Origin: Desulfovirgula sp.
Lineage (GTDB): Bacteria; Bacillota; Desulfotomaculia; Desulfotomaculales; Desulfocucumaceae
DNA length: 51,835 nt
Assembly (NCBI GenBank): GCA_020725625.1
Contig: DYET01000168.1
Span: 1-51,835, forward strand
Reading direction: 5' to 3'
How positions within the stretch are numbered: the first letter of the stretch is position 1; every line of letters begins with the position of its first letter. Under the pieces are notes generated by a model that saw only the letters and a list, made by a program, of their open reading frames with translations, did no database searches and had not been told where the DNA came from. The position numbers and the translations under genes are program-made. This document shows positions 17,429-26,963 of this stretch, in pieces.

Positions 17429-19315
17429 TCAGTGGCTGGATTCGATCAGAAACAGGGGCTGCCCGTATTCCACCGGCGACCCGTTTTCCGCCAGTATTTC
17501 CGCCACCCGGCCGGGCACCTCGGCCTCTACTTCGTTCATCAGCTTCATGGCCTCCACTATGCACAGCACCTGACCCCTGGCCACCACGTCGCCCACGCTT
17601 ACAAAGGGGGCCGCGTCGGGGGCCGGGGAGCGGTAAAAGGTGCCCACCATAGGGGACCTGACCTGATGAATCCCGTCCCCGGTCCGGATCGCCTCCGGCT
17701 GTATCTTCGTCTTATCCATGCCGTCTCCGCCTGCCTTTTCGCCGGCGGCCCGTACGGAAGGGCTGCTGTCGGCGTTCCGGTCCTCCCGGCCGGCGCCCTT
17801 CCTTATGGCCACCTTGAGGTTGTTGTTTTCCAGGGCCAGTTCCTGAATGTCGGTTTCGCTGATCAGCCGGACCAGTTCCTTAATTTCCTGCAGGTTCATG
17901 TCCAGGTCCTCCTCCGTGATGGGACTCTTAATCTTCCTGACGGCGGGCTTTCTTCCGGCCTCCGCCGGGTAGCCCGGCGTTCCGCGCCCGGCCCTGTATT
18001 CAAAAAATTTCCTGGCAATCTGGGGGAAAAGGGCATAACTCAGCCGGTCTTCTTCGCTTAAGGCCAGTTCCCCGGCCTCCTCCGCGGCCCTCGCCAGCCC
18101 CGGCTGCAGCAGGTCGGCAGGCCTGCAGGTGTGTTCAGGGCGCCCGGCCAGGATTTTTTTCTTTATTTTTTCGTCCACGGGGGCAGGGGGCCTGCCGTAA
18201 AGCCCCTGCACGTAGTTCCTTACCTCGCCCGGGATCAGCTTGTACCTTTCGCCGGCAATTACGTTAAGAACGGCCTGAGTGCCCACAATCTGGCTGGTGG
18301 GAGTAACCAGGGGCGGGTAGCCCAGTTCCGCCCGGACCCTGGGGATCTCCTCCAGCACCTCCGGCAGCCTTTTCAGGGCCTTTTGCTCCTCCAACTGGCT
18401 GATCAGGTTGGAAATCATGCCGCCTGGCACCTGGTGGTCGAAAACCCGCATGTCGTTGATTCTAGTCACCCCCCTCTCCTGGCCGTAATCCTGGCGCAGT
18501 TTTTCAAAAAGGCGGGCCACCTCGAAAAGCGCCGCCAGGTCCAGCCCGGTGTCGTAGGGGGTGTTTTTCAGCGCCCTGACCACGGTTTCCACGGGCGGCT
18601 GGGAAGCCCCGAAGGCCAGCGGCACGGAAGCGGTATCCACCACGTCGGCACCTGCCTCAATGCCCTTGATGTAGGCGCCCAGGGCCAGTCCGCCGATGTA
18701 ATGGCTGTGCAGCTGAACCGGGATCCCGACCCTCTCCTTGATCAGCTTCACCAGTTCGTAGGCGGCGTACGGGGCCAGAAGGCCGGCCATGTCCTTGATG
18801 CAGATTGAGTCGGCGCCGAGGCCGGCCAGGGCCGACGCCGTTTCAAGATAGTGTTCCGTGGTGTGCACCGGGCTTATGGTGTAGACCACCGCCGCCTGGA
18901 CATGGGTGCCCGCCCTTTTCCCGGCCTTGATGGAGGTTTCAAGATTTCTGATGTCGTTCAGAGCGTCAAAGACCCTTATGATATCGATGCCGTTTTCTGC
19001 GGCCTTAGCCACAAAGGCCTCCACCACGTCGTCGGGATAGTGCTGGTAGCCCACCAGGGATTGGCCCCGCAGGAGCATCTGCAGCGGGGTTTTCTTAATG
19101 CGGCCTTTCAGCTGCCTCAGCCTTTCCCAGGGGTCTTCGCCCAGGTACCTGAGACAAACGTCGAAGGTGGCCCCGCCCCACACCTCCATGGAATGAAATC
19201 CTATGTCGTCCATGATTCCGGCGGGCGCCAGCATGTCACGGGTCCTCATCCTGGTGGCCCACAGGCTCTGGTGACCGTCCCTCAAAGTCGTGTCGGTGAT
19301 GCCCACTAAAGGCAT
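17429..19315 (-). CDS. Fused pyruvate/oxaloacetate carboxyltransferase and AccB-type biotin carrier
   Basis: 628 residues. Residues 1 to about 450 are an OadA/PycB carboxyltransferase: [57 protein letters not shown] (the metal-bound carbamylated lysine segment) and LHSHYIGG. From Met473 to the end it resembles a whole Acc[18 protein letters not shown] opening, a charged linker, the thumb-containing [19 protein letters not shown], and EAMKLMNE with biotin-accepting K591. Family OadA proteins usually end in a shorter biotin domain, so this looks like fusion to a complete acetyl-CoA-carboxylase-type BCCP. With AccC downstream it most likely carboxylates pyruvate to oxaloacetate. The start is the ATG giving [11 protein letters not shown]. 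Confidence 0.9.
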   Translation of the reverse strand: MPLVGITDTTLRDGHQSLWATRMRTRDMLAPAGIMDDIGFHSMEVWGGATFDVCLRYLGEDPWERLRQLKGRIKKTPLQMLLRGQSLVGYQHYPDDVVEAFVAKAAENGIDIIRVFDALNDIRNLETSIKAGKRAGTHVQAAVVYTISPVHTTEHYLETASALAGLGADSICIKDMAGLLAPYAAYELVKLIKERVGIPVQLHSHYIGGLALGAYIKGIEAGADVVDTASVPLAFGASQPPVETVVRALKNTPYDTGLDLAALFEVARLFEKLRQDYGQERGVTRINDMRVFDHQVPGGMISNLISQLEEQKALKRLPEVLEEIPRVRAELGYPPLVTPTSQIVGTQAVLNVIAGERYKLIPGEVRNYVQGLYGRPPAPVDEKIKKKILAGRPEHTCRPADLLQPGLARAAEEAGELALSEEDRLSYALFPQIARKFFEYRAGRGTPGYPAEAGRKPAVRKIKSPITEEDLDMNLQEIKELVRLISETDIQELALENNNLKVAIRKGAGREDRNADSSPSVRAAGEKAGGDGMDKTKIQPEAIRTGDGIHQVRSPMVGTFYRSPAPDAAPFVSVGDVVARGQVLCIVEAMKLMNEVEAEVPGRVAEILAENGSPVEYGQPLFLIESSH

Positions 19316-19512
19316 GCGAATCCCTCCGCCTGATGTCAGTTGTAAAACTGGTATTTATTTCTGGTTTTGGGGTTTAAACCGTAGAGCAAATCATAATGAA
19401 AATTATATGGTATTATTAATCAATCTGAAAGTACTTTAACGCAAGTATACAATATAAGCAAAAAATATATATTATACTGAATACAAAGGACAATATAACA
19501 TTAGAGACTCCC
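19316..19512 (-). promoter_or_regulatory. AT-rich promoter region upstream of the carboxylase operon
   Basis: No gene. Unlike its surroundings this stretch is strongly AT-rich and contains two minus-strand TATAAT hexamers (19402-19407 and 19471-19476). Matching -35 boxes are weak, so the exact promoter is uncertain. The remaining interval to 19675 holds the spoIIIA terminator and small GC-rich hairpins only. Confidence 0.4.
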
Positions 19513-19538
19513 AAAACTAAAAGGCCGCCCGGGCGGCC
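19513..19538 (-). terminator. Rho-independent terminator of the spoIIIA operon
   Basis: The palindrome GGCCGCCCGGGCGGCC (19523-19538) followed on the minus strand by TTTTAGTTTT. It lies 137 bp downstream of spoIIIAH. Confidence 0.75.
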
Positions 19539-19675
19539 GGCCCAAAAAGCACCCCTGTCCAAACATCATTCCGGGGGCGGCGCTTTCTTATAAGGTTTAC
19601 CCGGTGCGGCCCCCACGGGGGCGTTTCCCGCGGACCAAAAAGAAAAGGCGGCGGGTGCCGTATTTGCCGCGGCGA

Positions 19676-20233
19676 TCAGCTTTTCGGGATGACCACGATG
19701 CTCTGTTCGCCGAAGCCGGTCTCCCTGGATACAAGTTCGATTATCTTGGCCTCCTCGGCCGGAGTTAAACCGCTGCTTTCCACCACGACGGTGACACCCT
19801 TCTGGTCGACGAAGGCCACGGCTTCCCTGTACCCTCTGGCCTTCAGCAGGTTTTCAACCCTTGCCTCCCCGGTCACGCTCCGGCTGAGGCCCAGAAGCTG
19901 CTCCTGGGCCAGCTGCCGGGTGTCTCCGGCCGCGGCCGGGCTGTTGATGATTTCCCTCAACAGCTCGATCTGCCGGCCCCTGGCCTTCTCGCGCTGCAGC
20001 CTGTATTCGACGAAAAAGCCGTCCTTCCCGGCCGGCACCGCCCCGGAATCGGCCGGGTCTCCGGTCCCCCCACCGGTCACGGCCGGGATCCCGTTTTCGG
20101 ACGGCAATCCTCCCGGCCCGGCCGGGAAATTGTAGAGTGCTCCGGCCAGCCCGCCGTATCCGATCAGCAGCGTCACCGTACCCAGGATAAAAAGCATGGT
20201 TAAAAATATCCGCTTGAATTTGAAAAACACCAT
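19676..20233 (-). CDS. spoIIIAH: Stage III sporulation protein AH
   Basis: 185 residues, last gene of spoIIIA. SpoIIIAH sits in the mother-cell membrane around the forespore and binds SpoIIQ to form the feeding channel. Seen: one N-terminal membrane segment (about 8-30, TMLFILGTVTLLIGYGG), a low-complexity linker, then the YscJ/ring-like C-terminal domain with LREIINSPAAAGDTRQLAQ and VVVESSGLTPAEEAKIIELV. The start ATG 20233 has GGGGGAAGGA just upstream; the longer frame adds 20 unrelated residues. Confidence 0.93.
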   Translation of the reverse strand: MVFFKFKRIFLTMLFILGTVTLLIGYGGLAGALYNFPAGPGGLPSENGIPAVTGGGTGDPADSGAVPAGKDGFFVEYRLQREKARGRQIELLREIINSPAAAGDTRQLAQEQLLGLSRSVTGEARVENLLKARGYREAVAFVDQKGVTVVVESSGLTPAEEAKIIELVSRETGFGEQSIVVIPKS

Positions 20234-20289
20234 CAAATCCTTCCCCCTGTTTCCCGGTTCCCGGCAACCGCAGTCATGTTGCCTTCCCT

Positions 20290-20922
20290 TCACCGGCCGT
20301 TAAGGACCGTTATCCGGTGCGGTTCGACGTTGAGAGCCACCCTGACCGCCTCGAACAGCCTTTCCTTGACCTGGGGGTTTCCGGCCCCGCTGGCAACCAC
20401 CAGTACGCCGGCGACCTTGGAGGCGCTTGCCATTTCCACCACCGGGGACTCGCCCTTGCCGTTCCTGGCCATGACCAGCTGGATGGTGTCGCTGTTTTCA
20501 TTTATGGTCCGGGTGCCGCCCCCCTGGTCTTTTTCAACGGTGGTTTTCCTGCCGGTGGTGGTGTTTGTGGCGTAGGTCTCCCGGCTTGATGCGGCCAGCC
20601 TCACTGTCACCCTGACGCTGCCCGACCCCTCTATGCTTTCGAGCATGGCCCTGATCCTGGCGGCCAGGGCTTCCTCCTCGGCGGCCATGGTTGATTTCTG
20701 AATGGTCACGTCCGCTGCGTACTCCCCGGCGGGTGCCCGGTTTTCCCCGGCCGGCGGGGTTGTCCGGCCGCCGCCGTTGCCCAGAACGATCAGGCTGATC
20801 CCGAGAAAGACTGCCCCGGCCAGCCAAATCATCTTCTTCCTGGTGATTTTCGGAGGCCCTCCGCGGTCGCCGGCACCGCCTGACAGCCTGTTCATCCAGC
20901 TGTTCAAACCGGACATCGACAT
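20290..20922 (-). CDS. spoIIIAG: Stage III sporulation protein AG
   Basis: 210 residues. SpoIIIAG forms the large ring of the SpoIIIA-SpoIIQ complex. It has a short N-terminal tail, a membrane segment (about 33-50, MIWLAGAVFLGISLIVLG), a linker, and the ring-building domain with ESIEGSGSVRVTVRLAAS and the C-terminal GVLVVASGAGNPQVKERL motif. AGGAGG immediately precedes the start; the second in-frame ATG two codons later has the better spacing. Confidence 0.93.
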   Translation of the reverse strand: MSMSGLNSWMNRLSGGAGDRGGPPKITRKKMIWLAGAVFLGISLIVLGNGGGRTTPPAGENRAPAGEYAADVTIQKSTMAAEEEALAARIRAMLESIEGSGSVRVTVRLAASSRETYATNTTTGRKTTVEKDQGGGTRTINENSDTIQLVMARNGKGESPVVEMASASKVAGVLVVASGAGNPQVKERLFEAVRVALNVEPHRITVLNGR

Positions 20923-20942
20923 GCACCTCCTTTTTTACCTTC

Positions 20943-21560
20943 CTAGTCCCTGAATTTTACCTTTACCCTGTCCGGGGGAAGATTGTAAAAATTGGCCACA
21001 ATCCGGGCCGCCCTCATGGCGTCCTCGTGGTCCTCCGGGGGCGGCCGGCCGCCCCCGGGCGGGTGGACACTGTCACCGCCCACGGCTACCGACACCGGCT
21101 CCACCGCCCCGACACCTTTCTCGCGGCTGAAAACAAGTATAATTTCCCGGATCCGACCAAAGTCTTTTCCGGCAGGGTCGTCCTGTATATTCAGATCAGC
21201 CCCCACCAGCCCCGCCTTTCCTCCGGCTCCCACCAGGGCGAGAATCTGCCTCTCTAGTCCCTTTTTGTACTGATCCGCGGCCAGCAGCCGGTTACGTTCT
21301 TCCAGCCGCCGGCCCTCTTCCAGGATGTCCACCGTTTTTTCCTGCCCATGCAGGCTGCGCCAGGCATAATCCTCTATCTCCCTGAACAGGCTGCCGCCCG
21401 AAAGCCCGTGCATTGCCTGTACCACGGCGACGATCACCATCAGGCCCATGACCATCCTGGTGAATCTTCTCATCTCTCCGACCGGCAGCAGCATCTCCAG
21501 GAGGACGGCCAGGATCACGATGATCACCAGGTTCTGCACCAGCAGGCGTAAAGTCTCCAT
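20943..21560 (-). CDS. spoIIIAF: Stage III sporulation protein AF
   Basis: 205 residues: two N-terminal membrane helices (LVIIVILAVLLEMLLPVG, with MVMGLMVIVAVVQAM after EMRRFTR) and a soluble C-terminal domain. These are the usual SpoIIIAF layout and conserved start (ETLRLLVQNLVIIV). It lies 20 bp before spoIIIAG. Its exact role in the channel is less defined than AG/AH. Confidence 0.9.
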   Translation of the reverse strand: METLRLLVQNLVIIVILAVLLEMLLPVGEMRRFTRMVMGLMVIVAVVQAMHGLSGGSLFREIEDYAWRSLHGQEKTVDILEEGRRLEERNRLLAADQYKKGLERQILALVGAGGKAGLVGADLNIQDDPAGKDFGRIREIILVFSREKGVGAVEPVSVAVGGDSVHPPGGGRPPPEDHEDAMRAARIVANFYNLPPDRVKVKFRD

Positions 21561-21686
21561 TTGCCCTCCGCCACCTCCGGATTATTCCTTGCAACCGGCC
21601 GTCCCGCGACAGGCCGGGGATCCGGCCCGCGGTCCGCAACCGGCCCCGGCCGGCGGCCAGCGGCCGGCGGATATAAGCAGGATGTT

Positions 21687-22847
21687 TCATCTCAGCATCA
21701 CCGACAGGTTTCCGACGGCCACCACAATAGTCATGGTGAAAAAGAAAAGCAGTCCGGCCGTGGCTACCACGGCGAAAACCAGCATCAGGCTGTTGCCCAG
21801 GTCGTTCAGGCAGCCAACAATCTGGCCGTCCTCCACCGGCTGGATAATAGCCCCGGCAAGCTTGTAAATCAGGGCCAGGCAGAATATTTTCAAGAGGGGG
21901 GTGATCATCATCGCTAAAACCACGATTACCCCGGCGATGCCCACTGCGTTTTTGATCAGCAGCGAGGAACTGACAATGGCCTCCAGGGCATCTGAAAACA
22001 TCCCCCCCACTACCGGCACAAAGGCGTCCGTGGCAAACTTGGCGGTTCGCAGCACAACGCTGTCACCCACCGCCCCGGCCACCCCCTGGATGGAGATCAC
22101 ACCCAGGAACACCGTGCTTATGACTCCCAGCAGCCCCATGGCCACCGTCCTGATCAGCCCGGCCAGGTTGGAAACCTTGAAATTCGGGGACAGGTGGCTG
22201 ACCAGGCCGAGGATGGCCGAGAAAAGGATCAGAGGGAGGACAATGTTCCGGATTAAGGTCGCGATCAGGGCTATGCTGACAAAAACCACCGGCTGGTAAA
22301 TGGCCGCCGCCGTGATTCCTCCCACCGCCACCAGCAGAGTCAGCAGGACAGGCAGGATGGCCTGCATGAAGGCGACCATCCTGTCCACCACTTCCCGGCC
22401 GGCGTCGACGGCCAGGGTGAAGGAACCGATGGCCAGGGTGACCAGCACCAGGTAGGTGACCATGTAGGAGAGCTGCCCGGTGGATCCCCGGTCGAAGGCG
22501 GCGGTCAGGTTCTGCAGCACCGCGCAGACAATGGCCAGGACGACAAGTTTGCCCAGCAGCGAAGAGTTGGCCACCACCTCCCTGAAGACGTAGGCCGCGG
22601 CGCTGCCGGCAATGTCCTGGGGCCTGAAACTGACATCGTTCCTTGCTATCCGGTAAACCAAATCCTTGAAATTGATCCCGGGAACAACCCCCTTTATTTC
22701 CCCGTCCAGCCTTTCAATGTACCTGTTTACCTCCGCCATGTCCAAGTCCGGCACGGGCTTGTCCCCCGCACCGGTCTGTCCGGCCGCCGCCGCGCCGGGA
22801 AGGGCGAGGATGATCAACACCAGCAGGACAACGAATTTTTTAAGCAT
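21687..22847 (-). CDS. spoIIIAE: Stage III sporulation protein AE
   Basis: 386 residues with a signal-peptide-like start (LKKFVVLLVLIILALPGAAAA), a short soluble part, and multiple hydrophobic helices through the last two thirds, as in SpoIIIAE, the polytopic membrane component of the complex. The YIERLDGEIKGVVPGINFKD region and RGSTGQLSYMVTYLVLV segment are typical. A gap of about 125 bp separates it from spoIIIAF, the largest in the operon. Confidence 0.92.
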   Translation of the reverse strand: MLKKFVVLLVLIILALPGAAAAGQTGAGDKPVPDLDMAEVNRYIERLDGEIKGVVPGINFKDLVYRIARNDVSFRPQDIAGSAAAYVFREVVANSSLLGKLVVLAIVCAVLQNLTAAFDRGSTGQLSYMVTYLVLVTLAIGSFTLAVDAGREVVDRMVAFMQAILPVLLTLLVAVGGITAAAIYQPVVFVSIALIATLIRNIVLPLILFSAILGLVSHLSPNFKVSNLAGLIRTVAMGLLGVISTVFLGVISIQGVAGAVGDSVVLRTAKFATDAFVPVVGGMFSDALEAIVSSSLLIKNAVGIAGVIVVLAMMITPLLKIFCLALIYKLAGAIIQPVEDGQIVGCLNDLGNSLMLVFAVVATAGLLFFFTMTIVVAVGNLSVMLR

Positions 22848-22869
22848 GAAATCACCTCATGACGCCCCT

Positions 22870-23256
22870 TCACGGCACAATCCTGATCAGAGAGTTGAGA
22901 ACGGCCACCACGATTGGGACGGCCAGTACAAGGACAAGTATCTTGGCCGCAAACTCGATTTTTGAGGCCACCGCCCCTTCCCCGGCGTCCCTGCAGATCT
23001 GGGCCCCGAAGTCGGCGATGTAAGCAATGCCCACGATTTTAAGGATGGTTCCCAGGTAGACCATGCTGAGATTAGCCCGGGAGGAGAGTTCCTTCAATAC
23101 ATCCAGGACCGACCCGACCTTGGCCAGCAGGGCCATGAAAATTATGATTCCCACGGCTATGCTCAGAAACAAGGCCATCTCCGGCTTGTTGTGCCTGATT
23201 ACCACCGCCAGCACAGCGGCCACCAGGCCCAGCCCGACCACCTGCAAAATGTCCAC
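22870..23256 (-). CDS. spoIIIAD: Stage III sporulation protein AD
   Basis: 128 residues, almost entirely hydrophobic helices (ILQVVGLGLVAAVLAVVI, ALFLSIAVGIIIFMALL, ILVLVLAVPIVVAVLN). The start is GTG 23256 after GGGGTAGGA; the frame upstream of it has no membrane-protein character. Related to SpoIIIAC next to it. Confidence 0.9.
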   Translation of the reverse strand: MDILQVVGLGLVAAVLAVVIRHNKPEMALFLSIAVGIIIFMALLAKVGSVLDVLKELSSRANLSMVYLGTILKIVGIAYIADFGAQICRDAGEGAVASKIEFAAKILVLVLAVPIVVAVLNSLIRIVP

Positions 23257-23287
23257 GGTCCTACCCCTTCCCGGCCGGCACGGCGAA

Positions 23288-23491
23288 TCAAAAAAGCTTG
23301 AATACCGACTTGACCTGTTCAAACAGGCTGCCCAGCTGGTAGATGACCCACGCCAGGACCACGGCCACGCCCCCCACGGTGGTTATGAAGGCATAGTCCT
23401 CCTTGCCGGCGCTCTTCAGGATCCAGTGCGCGGCAGCCACCAGTATGCCCACCCCGGCAATTTTAAAAATCAGATTTATGTCGGATCCCAA
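23288..23491 (-). CDS. spoIIIAC: Stage III sporulation protein AC
   Basis: 67 residues with two membrane helices (LIFKIAGVGILVAAAHWIL and YAFITTVGGVAVVLAWVIY), the standard size and layout of SpoIIIAC. It lies between AB and AD in the conserved order. Confidence 0.9.
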   Translation of the reverse strand: MGSDINLIFKIAGVGILVAAAHWILKSAGKEDYAFITTVGGVAVVLAWVIYQLGSLFEQVKSVFKLF

Positions 23492-23507
23492 AAGGCTTCC
23501 CCCCTGC

Positions 23508-24026
23508 TCAGTAGAGTAAAATGGCCGCCGCCGTCGATGCGCAGAATCCCAGGTAATTCCACATCCTGGTGTTCCTGGCCGCCTCTTCCTCGGCCCTGAT
23601 AATCTCCCTTTTCAGCTGCTCGCAGGCCAGCCTGAGGTGCTTGGCCTGATCCTCCCGGCCCGATATTCCAAGCGCCCTGCCGAGGCTTGCCAGTATGGAC
23701 ATTTCACGGCGGGTCAGGGAGTTCATCGTGTAATACCAGTCCAGCGACCTTTCCCAGGCCTCGGCCCCCGTACAGCCAGTCATCGACCGCAGTTCCCCGG
23801 CCGCTTTTTCAAAGAAGCAGGCCACACTGCGGTCTGAAACCGCTGCCACCCTTTCCAAAGCCTCGGCCAGCGGGGTGGCGGCGTATATGATTTCAGTCTC
23901 CAGCATTTGAATCGAGGCGAGGAGAGATTTCAGCTCGACGGGCCTCCTGGCGTACTCGCGGGCCACCAGTATGCCGGCAACTCCTCCGGCGCCCACCAGC
24001 AACACCGCTCCCAGCAGCTTCAGCAT
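23508..24026 (-). CDS. spoIIIAB: Stage III sporulation protein AB
   Basis: 172 residues: N-terminal membrane helix (LKLLGAVLLVGAGGVAGILV), YARRPVELKSLLASIQMLETEIIYAATPL in two conserved blocks, and a C-terminal membrane helix (YLGFCASTAAAILLY). Its start ATG 24026 overlaps the spoIIIAA stop by 7 bp, so the much longer open frame reaching 24503 is only read-through of noncoding frame within spoIIIAA. Confidence 0.92.
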   Translation of the reverse strand: MLKLLGAVLLVGAGGVAGILVAREYARRPVELKSLLASIQMLETEIIYAATPLAEALERVAAVSDRSVACFFEKAAGELRSMTGCTGAEAWERSLDWYYTMNSLTRREMSILASLGRALGISGREDQAKHLRLACEQLKREIIRAEEEAARNTRMWNYLGFCASTAAAILLY

Positions 24027-25039
24027 TTCGCCACCCCCGTTTTCGCCGCATCCTCTGCCCCGAAGACCTTCTCCACCACCCCGGCCCGACCTCTTCTGCC
24101 CAGCAGGACGTAGCGGTCCACCACTCCCAGCCTGAACAGATAATTTAGAGCGGGCCTTAAGGCTAACTCCTCCAGCGACGACCCGTGAACGGTAAAGATA
24201 ACCCTGACGCCGGCGTTGAGAACTTCCTCCAGGGCCCTGACGTCCTCTGCCCGCCCTATTTCGTCGGTGGCTATGACCGACGGGCCCATGGACCTGAGCA
24301 GCATGATCATCCCCTCGGCCTTGGGGCAGCCGTCCAGAACATCGGTCCGAACACCCACGTTCCGCTGGGGAATGCCCTGGTAGCACCCCGCTATTTCCGA
24401 CCTTTCGTCCACCAGCCCCACCGCCTGCCCGGGAAGGCCGTACTCCGGCAGCCCGTCGCTGATTATTCTGACGGCGTCTCTCAGGACCGTGGTCTTTCCG
24501 CAACGGGGAGGAGAAAAAATCATAGTGTGATGAATGGTTTTCCCATCCCGGTCGATAATCTTGGGCATCAGGCTGGCGGCAGCGCCGATTACCTCCCTGG
24601 ATATCCTGATGTTAATTCCGGAAATGTATTTGAGGGTTTTCACCCTTCCGCCCTCCAGCACCGCCTTCCCGGTTATGCCCACCCGGTGCCCGCCGGCGAT
24701 GGTGATAAACCCGTTTCTTATTTCCTCCTCCAGGGCGTACACGGAAGACCCGCTGATCAACTGCAGGCACCTGTTCACGTCCTCCTCGCCGACTGTGTAT
24801 GCCTGTCCCCTCCCCGCAGCCGGGGAACCGTCCGGGGAGATCATCACGTCCCCGCTGTCCAGCCCCAGCATCAGGGGCTTGAGGGTCCTGATCCTGATTT
24901 CCTCAACCCTTGACAGGATGTCGTCTCCGGCAGCCGAGACTATATTCCTGATCGCAGCCGGAAGCACCGCCAGAACTTCAGGCCAAGGGCCGCCCGGTCC
25001 GTTGCGGGAAGCGGGCCGGCCTGCGGCAGACAGTGACAT
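24020..25039 (-). CDS. spoIIIAA: Stage III sporulation protein AA (secretion-type ATPase)
   Basis: 339 residues; the ATPase of the SpoIIIA channel, related to type II/IV secretion ATPases. Seen: VEEIRIRTLKPLML, GYRTTVTGKAV-like GGHRVGITGKAVLEGG, RISREVIGAA, Walker A SPPRCGKTTVLRD, DERSEIAG, and ATDEIGRAEDVRALEEVLNAG. The GGAGGGGGAGGG site precedes ATG 25039. First gene of the eight-gene operon; expected to be under sigma-E in the mother cell. Confidence 0.94.
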   Translation of the reverse strand: MSLSAAGRPASRNGPGGPWPEVLAVLPAAIRNIVSAAGDDILSRVEEIRIRTLKPLMLGLDSGDVMISPDGSPAAGRGQAYTVGEEDVNRCLQLISGSSVYALEEEIRNGFITIAGGHRVGITGKAVLEGGRVKTLKYISGINIRISREVIGAAASLMPKIIDRDGKTIHHTMIFSPPRCGKTTVLRDAVRIISDGLPEYGLPGQAVGLVDERSEIAGCYQGIPQRNVGVRTDVLDGCPKAEGMIMLLRSMGPSVIATDEIGRAEDVRALEEVLNAGVRVIFTVHGSSLEELALRPALNYLFRLGVVDRYVLLGRRGRAGVVEKVFGAEDAAKTGVAKC

Positions 25040-25079
25040 GCCCTCCCCCTCCTAAGCTATCTATATTTTTTGCACTGGT

Positions 25080-25087
25080 AATTTATG
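25080..25087 (-). promoter_or_regulatory. Possible sigma-E type -10 element of spoIIIA
   Basis: The minus strand reads CATAAATT, 7 of 8 matching the sigma-E -10 consensus CATACAAT within its variable positions, 40 bp before the spoIIIAA start. The upstream region is an ATATATA run, so the -35 element cannot be fixed. Confidence 0.35.
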
Positions 25088-25110
25088 ACGTTGATAGGAA
25101 ATTATATATA

Positions 25111-25141
25111 AAAGCCCGGGAATTCATAATTCCCGGGCTTT
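25111..25141 (-). terminator. Terminator of the CoA-disulfide-reductase-like gene
   Basis: Perfect 14-bp stem AAAGCCCGGGAATT/AATTCCCGGGCTTT with a 3-base loop, followed on the minus strand by TATATATAATTT. It lies 49 bp downstream of the gene ending at 25190. Confidence 0.8.
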
Positions 25142-25189
25142 CAGGCATATCTGCCGCAGCTTTTTGGCTGTGGCACGGTTTTCCTGCTC

Positions 25190-26875
25190 CTAGTCCATTT
25201 CGTAGGGCCAGGCCTGTAGGCCCCCCTCCATGTACTTGATGTCCCTGAACCCCGCCCCGTGGAGGATGCGCAGAGCCTCGTAGCTCCTGACCCCCATGGC
25301 GCAGAGGAGGATGATTTCCTTGTCCCGGGGTATCTCGCCGAGGCGCTCCCGGATATCCCCCAGGGTGACCAGCATCACCCGGTCGTCCTCGAGGTGTTTG
25401 GCGCCGAACTGCTGCGCCGTGCGGACATCCAGAATGACAAAATCGTCCCCCCGGTCCATCTTGGCCTTTACTTCACCCGCGCTGACGGACGGGGCCAGGC
25501 CCTCCATCTTGTTGCGGGCGATGTTGGCGGTGTGCTGGGCCAGGTCGATGGGAGACGAGAAGGGCGGGGCGTAGCCCAGGTCAAAATCGAACAGGTCGTC
25601 CACGGTGGCGCCGAAGTGAATGGCGGCGGCCGCCACGTCGATTCTCTTGACTGCCTCGCCGGGCCCTATGGCCTGGGCGCCCAGTATCTTCCTGGTGTTC
25701 CCGTCAACTATCAGTTTCATCAGGACGAGGCCGTGGGCCGGGTGGTAGTGGGTGCGGTCGTGGGCAGAGTTGACCACAGTGACCACATTGAAGCCGAGAT
25801 CCTCGGCCTGCTGCTGTCCCAAGCCGGTCCTGCCCACGTTCCAGTTCAGCACCTTCATCACCGAGGTTCCCAGTACGCCCTTGAAAACGCTTTTCTTGCC
25901 CGTCACATTGTCCCCGGCCACCCGGCCCTGCCGGTTGGCGTAGGTGGCCAGCGGTATATAAACCTTCCTGCCCGAAACCAGGTGCAGGTTTTCCACGCAG
26001 TCCCCTACCGCATAAATATCCGGGTCGCTGGTCTGCAGGTGCCGGTTCACCTCGATGGCCCCGGTCTCGCCGATTTTCAGCCCGGCCTTCCTGGCCAGTT
26101 CCACGTTGGGCCGTACTCCGACGGCAACTATTACCATTTCGGCTTCCAGCCTTTCCTGGCCGGTAACCACGGCGGCCGCGTTGCCGTCCCCGTCCCCTTC
26201 AATCCTCAGCACCTTCTGTCCCAGGCGGAACTCCATTCCCTGCTCTTCCAGCCTTGCCGCCAGCACTTCGGCCATGTCCCTGTCCAGGATGCCCGGAAGG
26301 ATCTGGTCTTTCAGTTCAACCACGGTGGCAAACACGTTTTTCTCCCGCAGGGCGTCGGCGGCCTCCATGCCGATGAGGCCCGCCCCGATGACCACGGCCT
26401 CACTCACTCCCTCCAGGTGTTCCTTGATCTTAATTGCGTCCTCCGGGTGATTCAGGCGGAAAACCCCCTTCAGGTCAAGGCCCTCGATGGGCGGCACGAG
26501 GGGGACCGACCCGGTGGCGATGACCAGTTTGTCGTAGGGGATGCGGAACTCTTCCCCGGTTTCCAGGTTCCTGGCCAGAACCTCTTTCTTGGACCTGTCT
26601 ATCTCCACGGCCTCGTTTCCGGTCAAAACCCGGACACCCTTTTCCCTGCGGAAATAATCCGCGTCCCGTACAACGCCGTACGCGGTGGTAAACAGCTGTC
26701 CGAATTCCCTGACCGAACCTGCCAGGAAGAAAGGCATGCCGCAGCCTGCGTAGGAAATGTACCTGTCCCTTTCAATGATGGTTATATCGGCCTTTGGTGC
26801 CAGGCGCCGGGCCCTGGCGGCGGTCTTGGGGCCGGCGGCCACCCCCCCGATGATCACTATTCTTGGTTCGTCCAA
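25190..26875 (-). CDS. CoA-disulfide reductase-like FAD oxidoreductase with C-terminal rhodanese domain
   Basis: 561 residues. Residues 1 to about 450 are a pyridine-nucleotide disulfide oxidoreductase of the single-cysteine CoADR/NADH-oxidase/NADH persulfide reductase group: IIGGVAAGPKTAARAR (FAD), YAGCGMPFFLAG with the active Cys45, VIGAGLIGMEAADAL (NADH) and YAVGDCVE. A rhodanese domain follows (DFVILDVRTAQQFGAKHL, active loop LLCAMGVRS), as in CoA-persulfide reductases. It probably reduces persulfides or polysulfide with NAD(P)H, protecting against or using sulfane sulfur. The start is TTG 26875 with TAGGAGGGGG upstream. Confidence 0.9.
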   Translation of the reverse strand: MDEPRIVIIGGVAAGPKTAARARRLAPKADITIIERDRYISYAGCGMPFFLAGSVREFGQLFTTAYGVVRDADYFRREKGVRVLTGNEAVEIDRSKKEVLARNLETGEEFRIPYDKLVIATGSVPLVPPIEGLDLKGVFRLNHPEDAIKIKEHLEGVSEAVVIGAGLIGMEAADALREKNVFATVVELKDQILPGILDRDMAEVLAARLEEQGMEFRLGQKVLRIEGDGDGNAAAVVTGQERLEAEMVIVAVGVRPNVELARKAGLKIGETGAIEVNRHLQTSDPDIYAVGDCVENLHLVSGRKVYIPLATYANRQGRVAGDNVTGKKSVFKGVLGTSVMKVLNWNVGRTGLGQQQAEDLGFNVVTVVNSAHDRTHYHPAHGLVLMKLIVDGNTRKILGAQAIGPGEAVKRIDVAAAAIHFGATVDDLFDFDLGYAPPFSSPIDLAQHTANIARNKMEGLAPSVSAGEVKAKMDRGDDFVILDVRTAQQFGAKHLEDDRVMLVTLGDIRERLGEIPRDKEIILLCAMGVRSYEALRILHGAGFRDIKYMEGGLQAWPYEMD

Positions 26876-26963
26876 TTTTTCCCCCTCCTATCTAACTAGT
26901 CTGGCGCTGGGGATATTTTAAAGCCGCTCCCGGCAGCAAGTCAACATCCCGGGGGATATTTAA

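Noticed and set aside
24027-24503. N-terminal extension of SpoIIIAB
   Set aside because: This lies within spoIIIAA in another frame; the known start and membrane helix are at ATG 24026.
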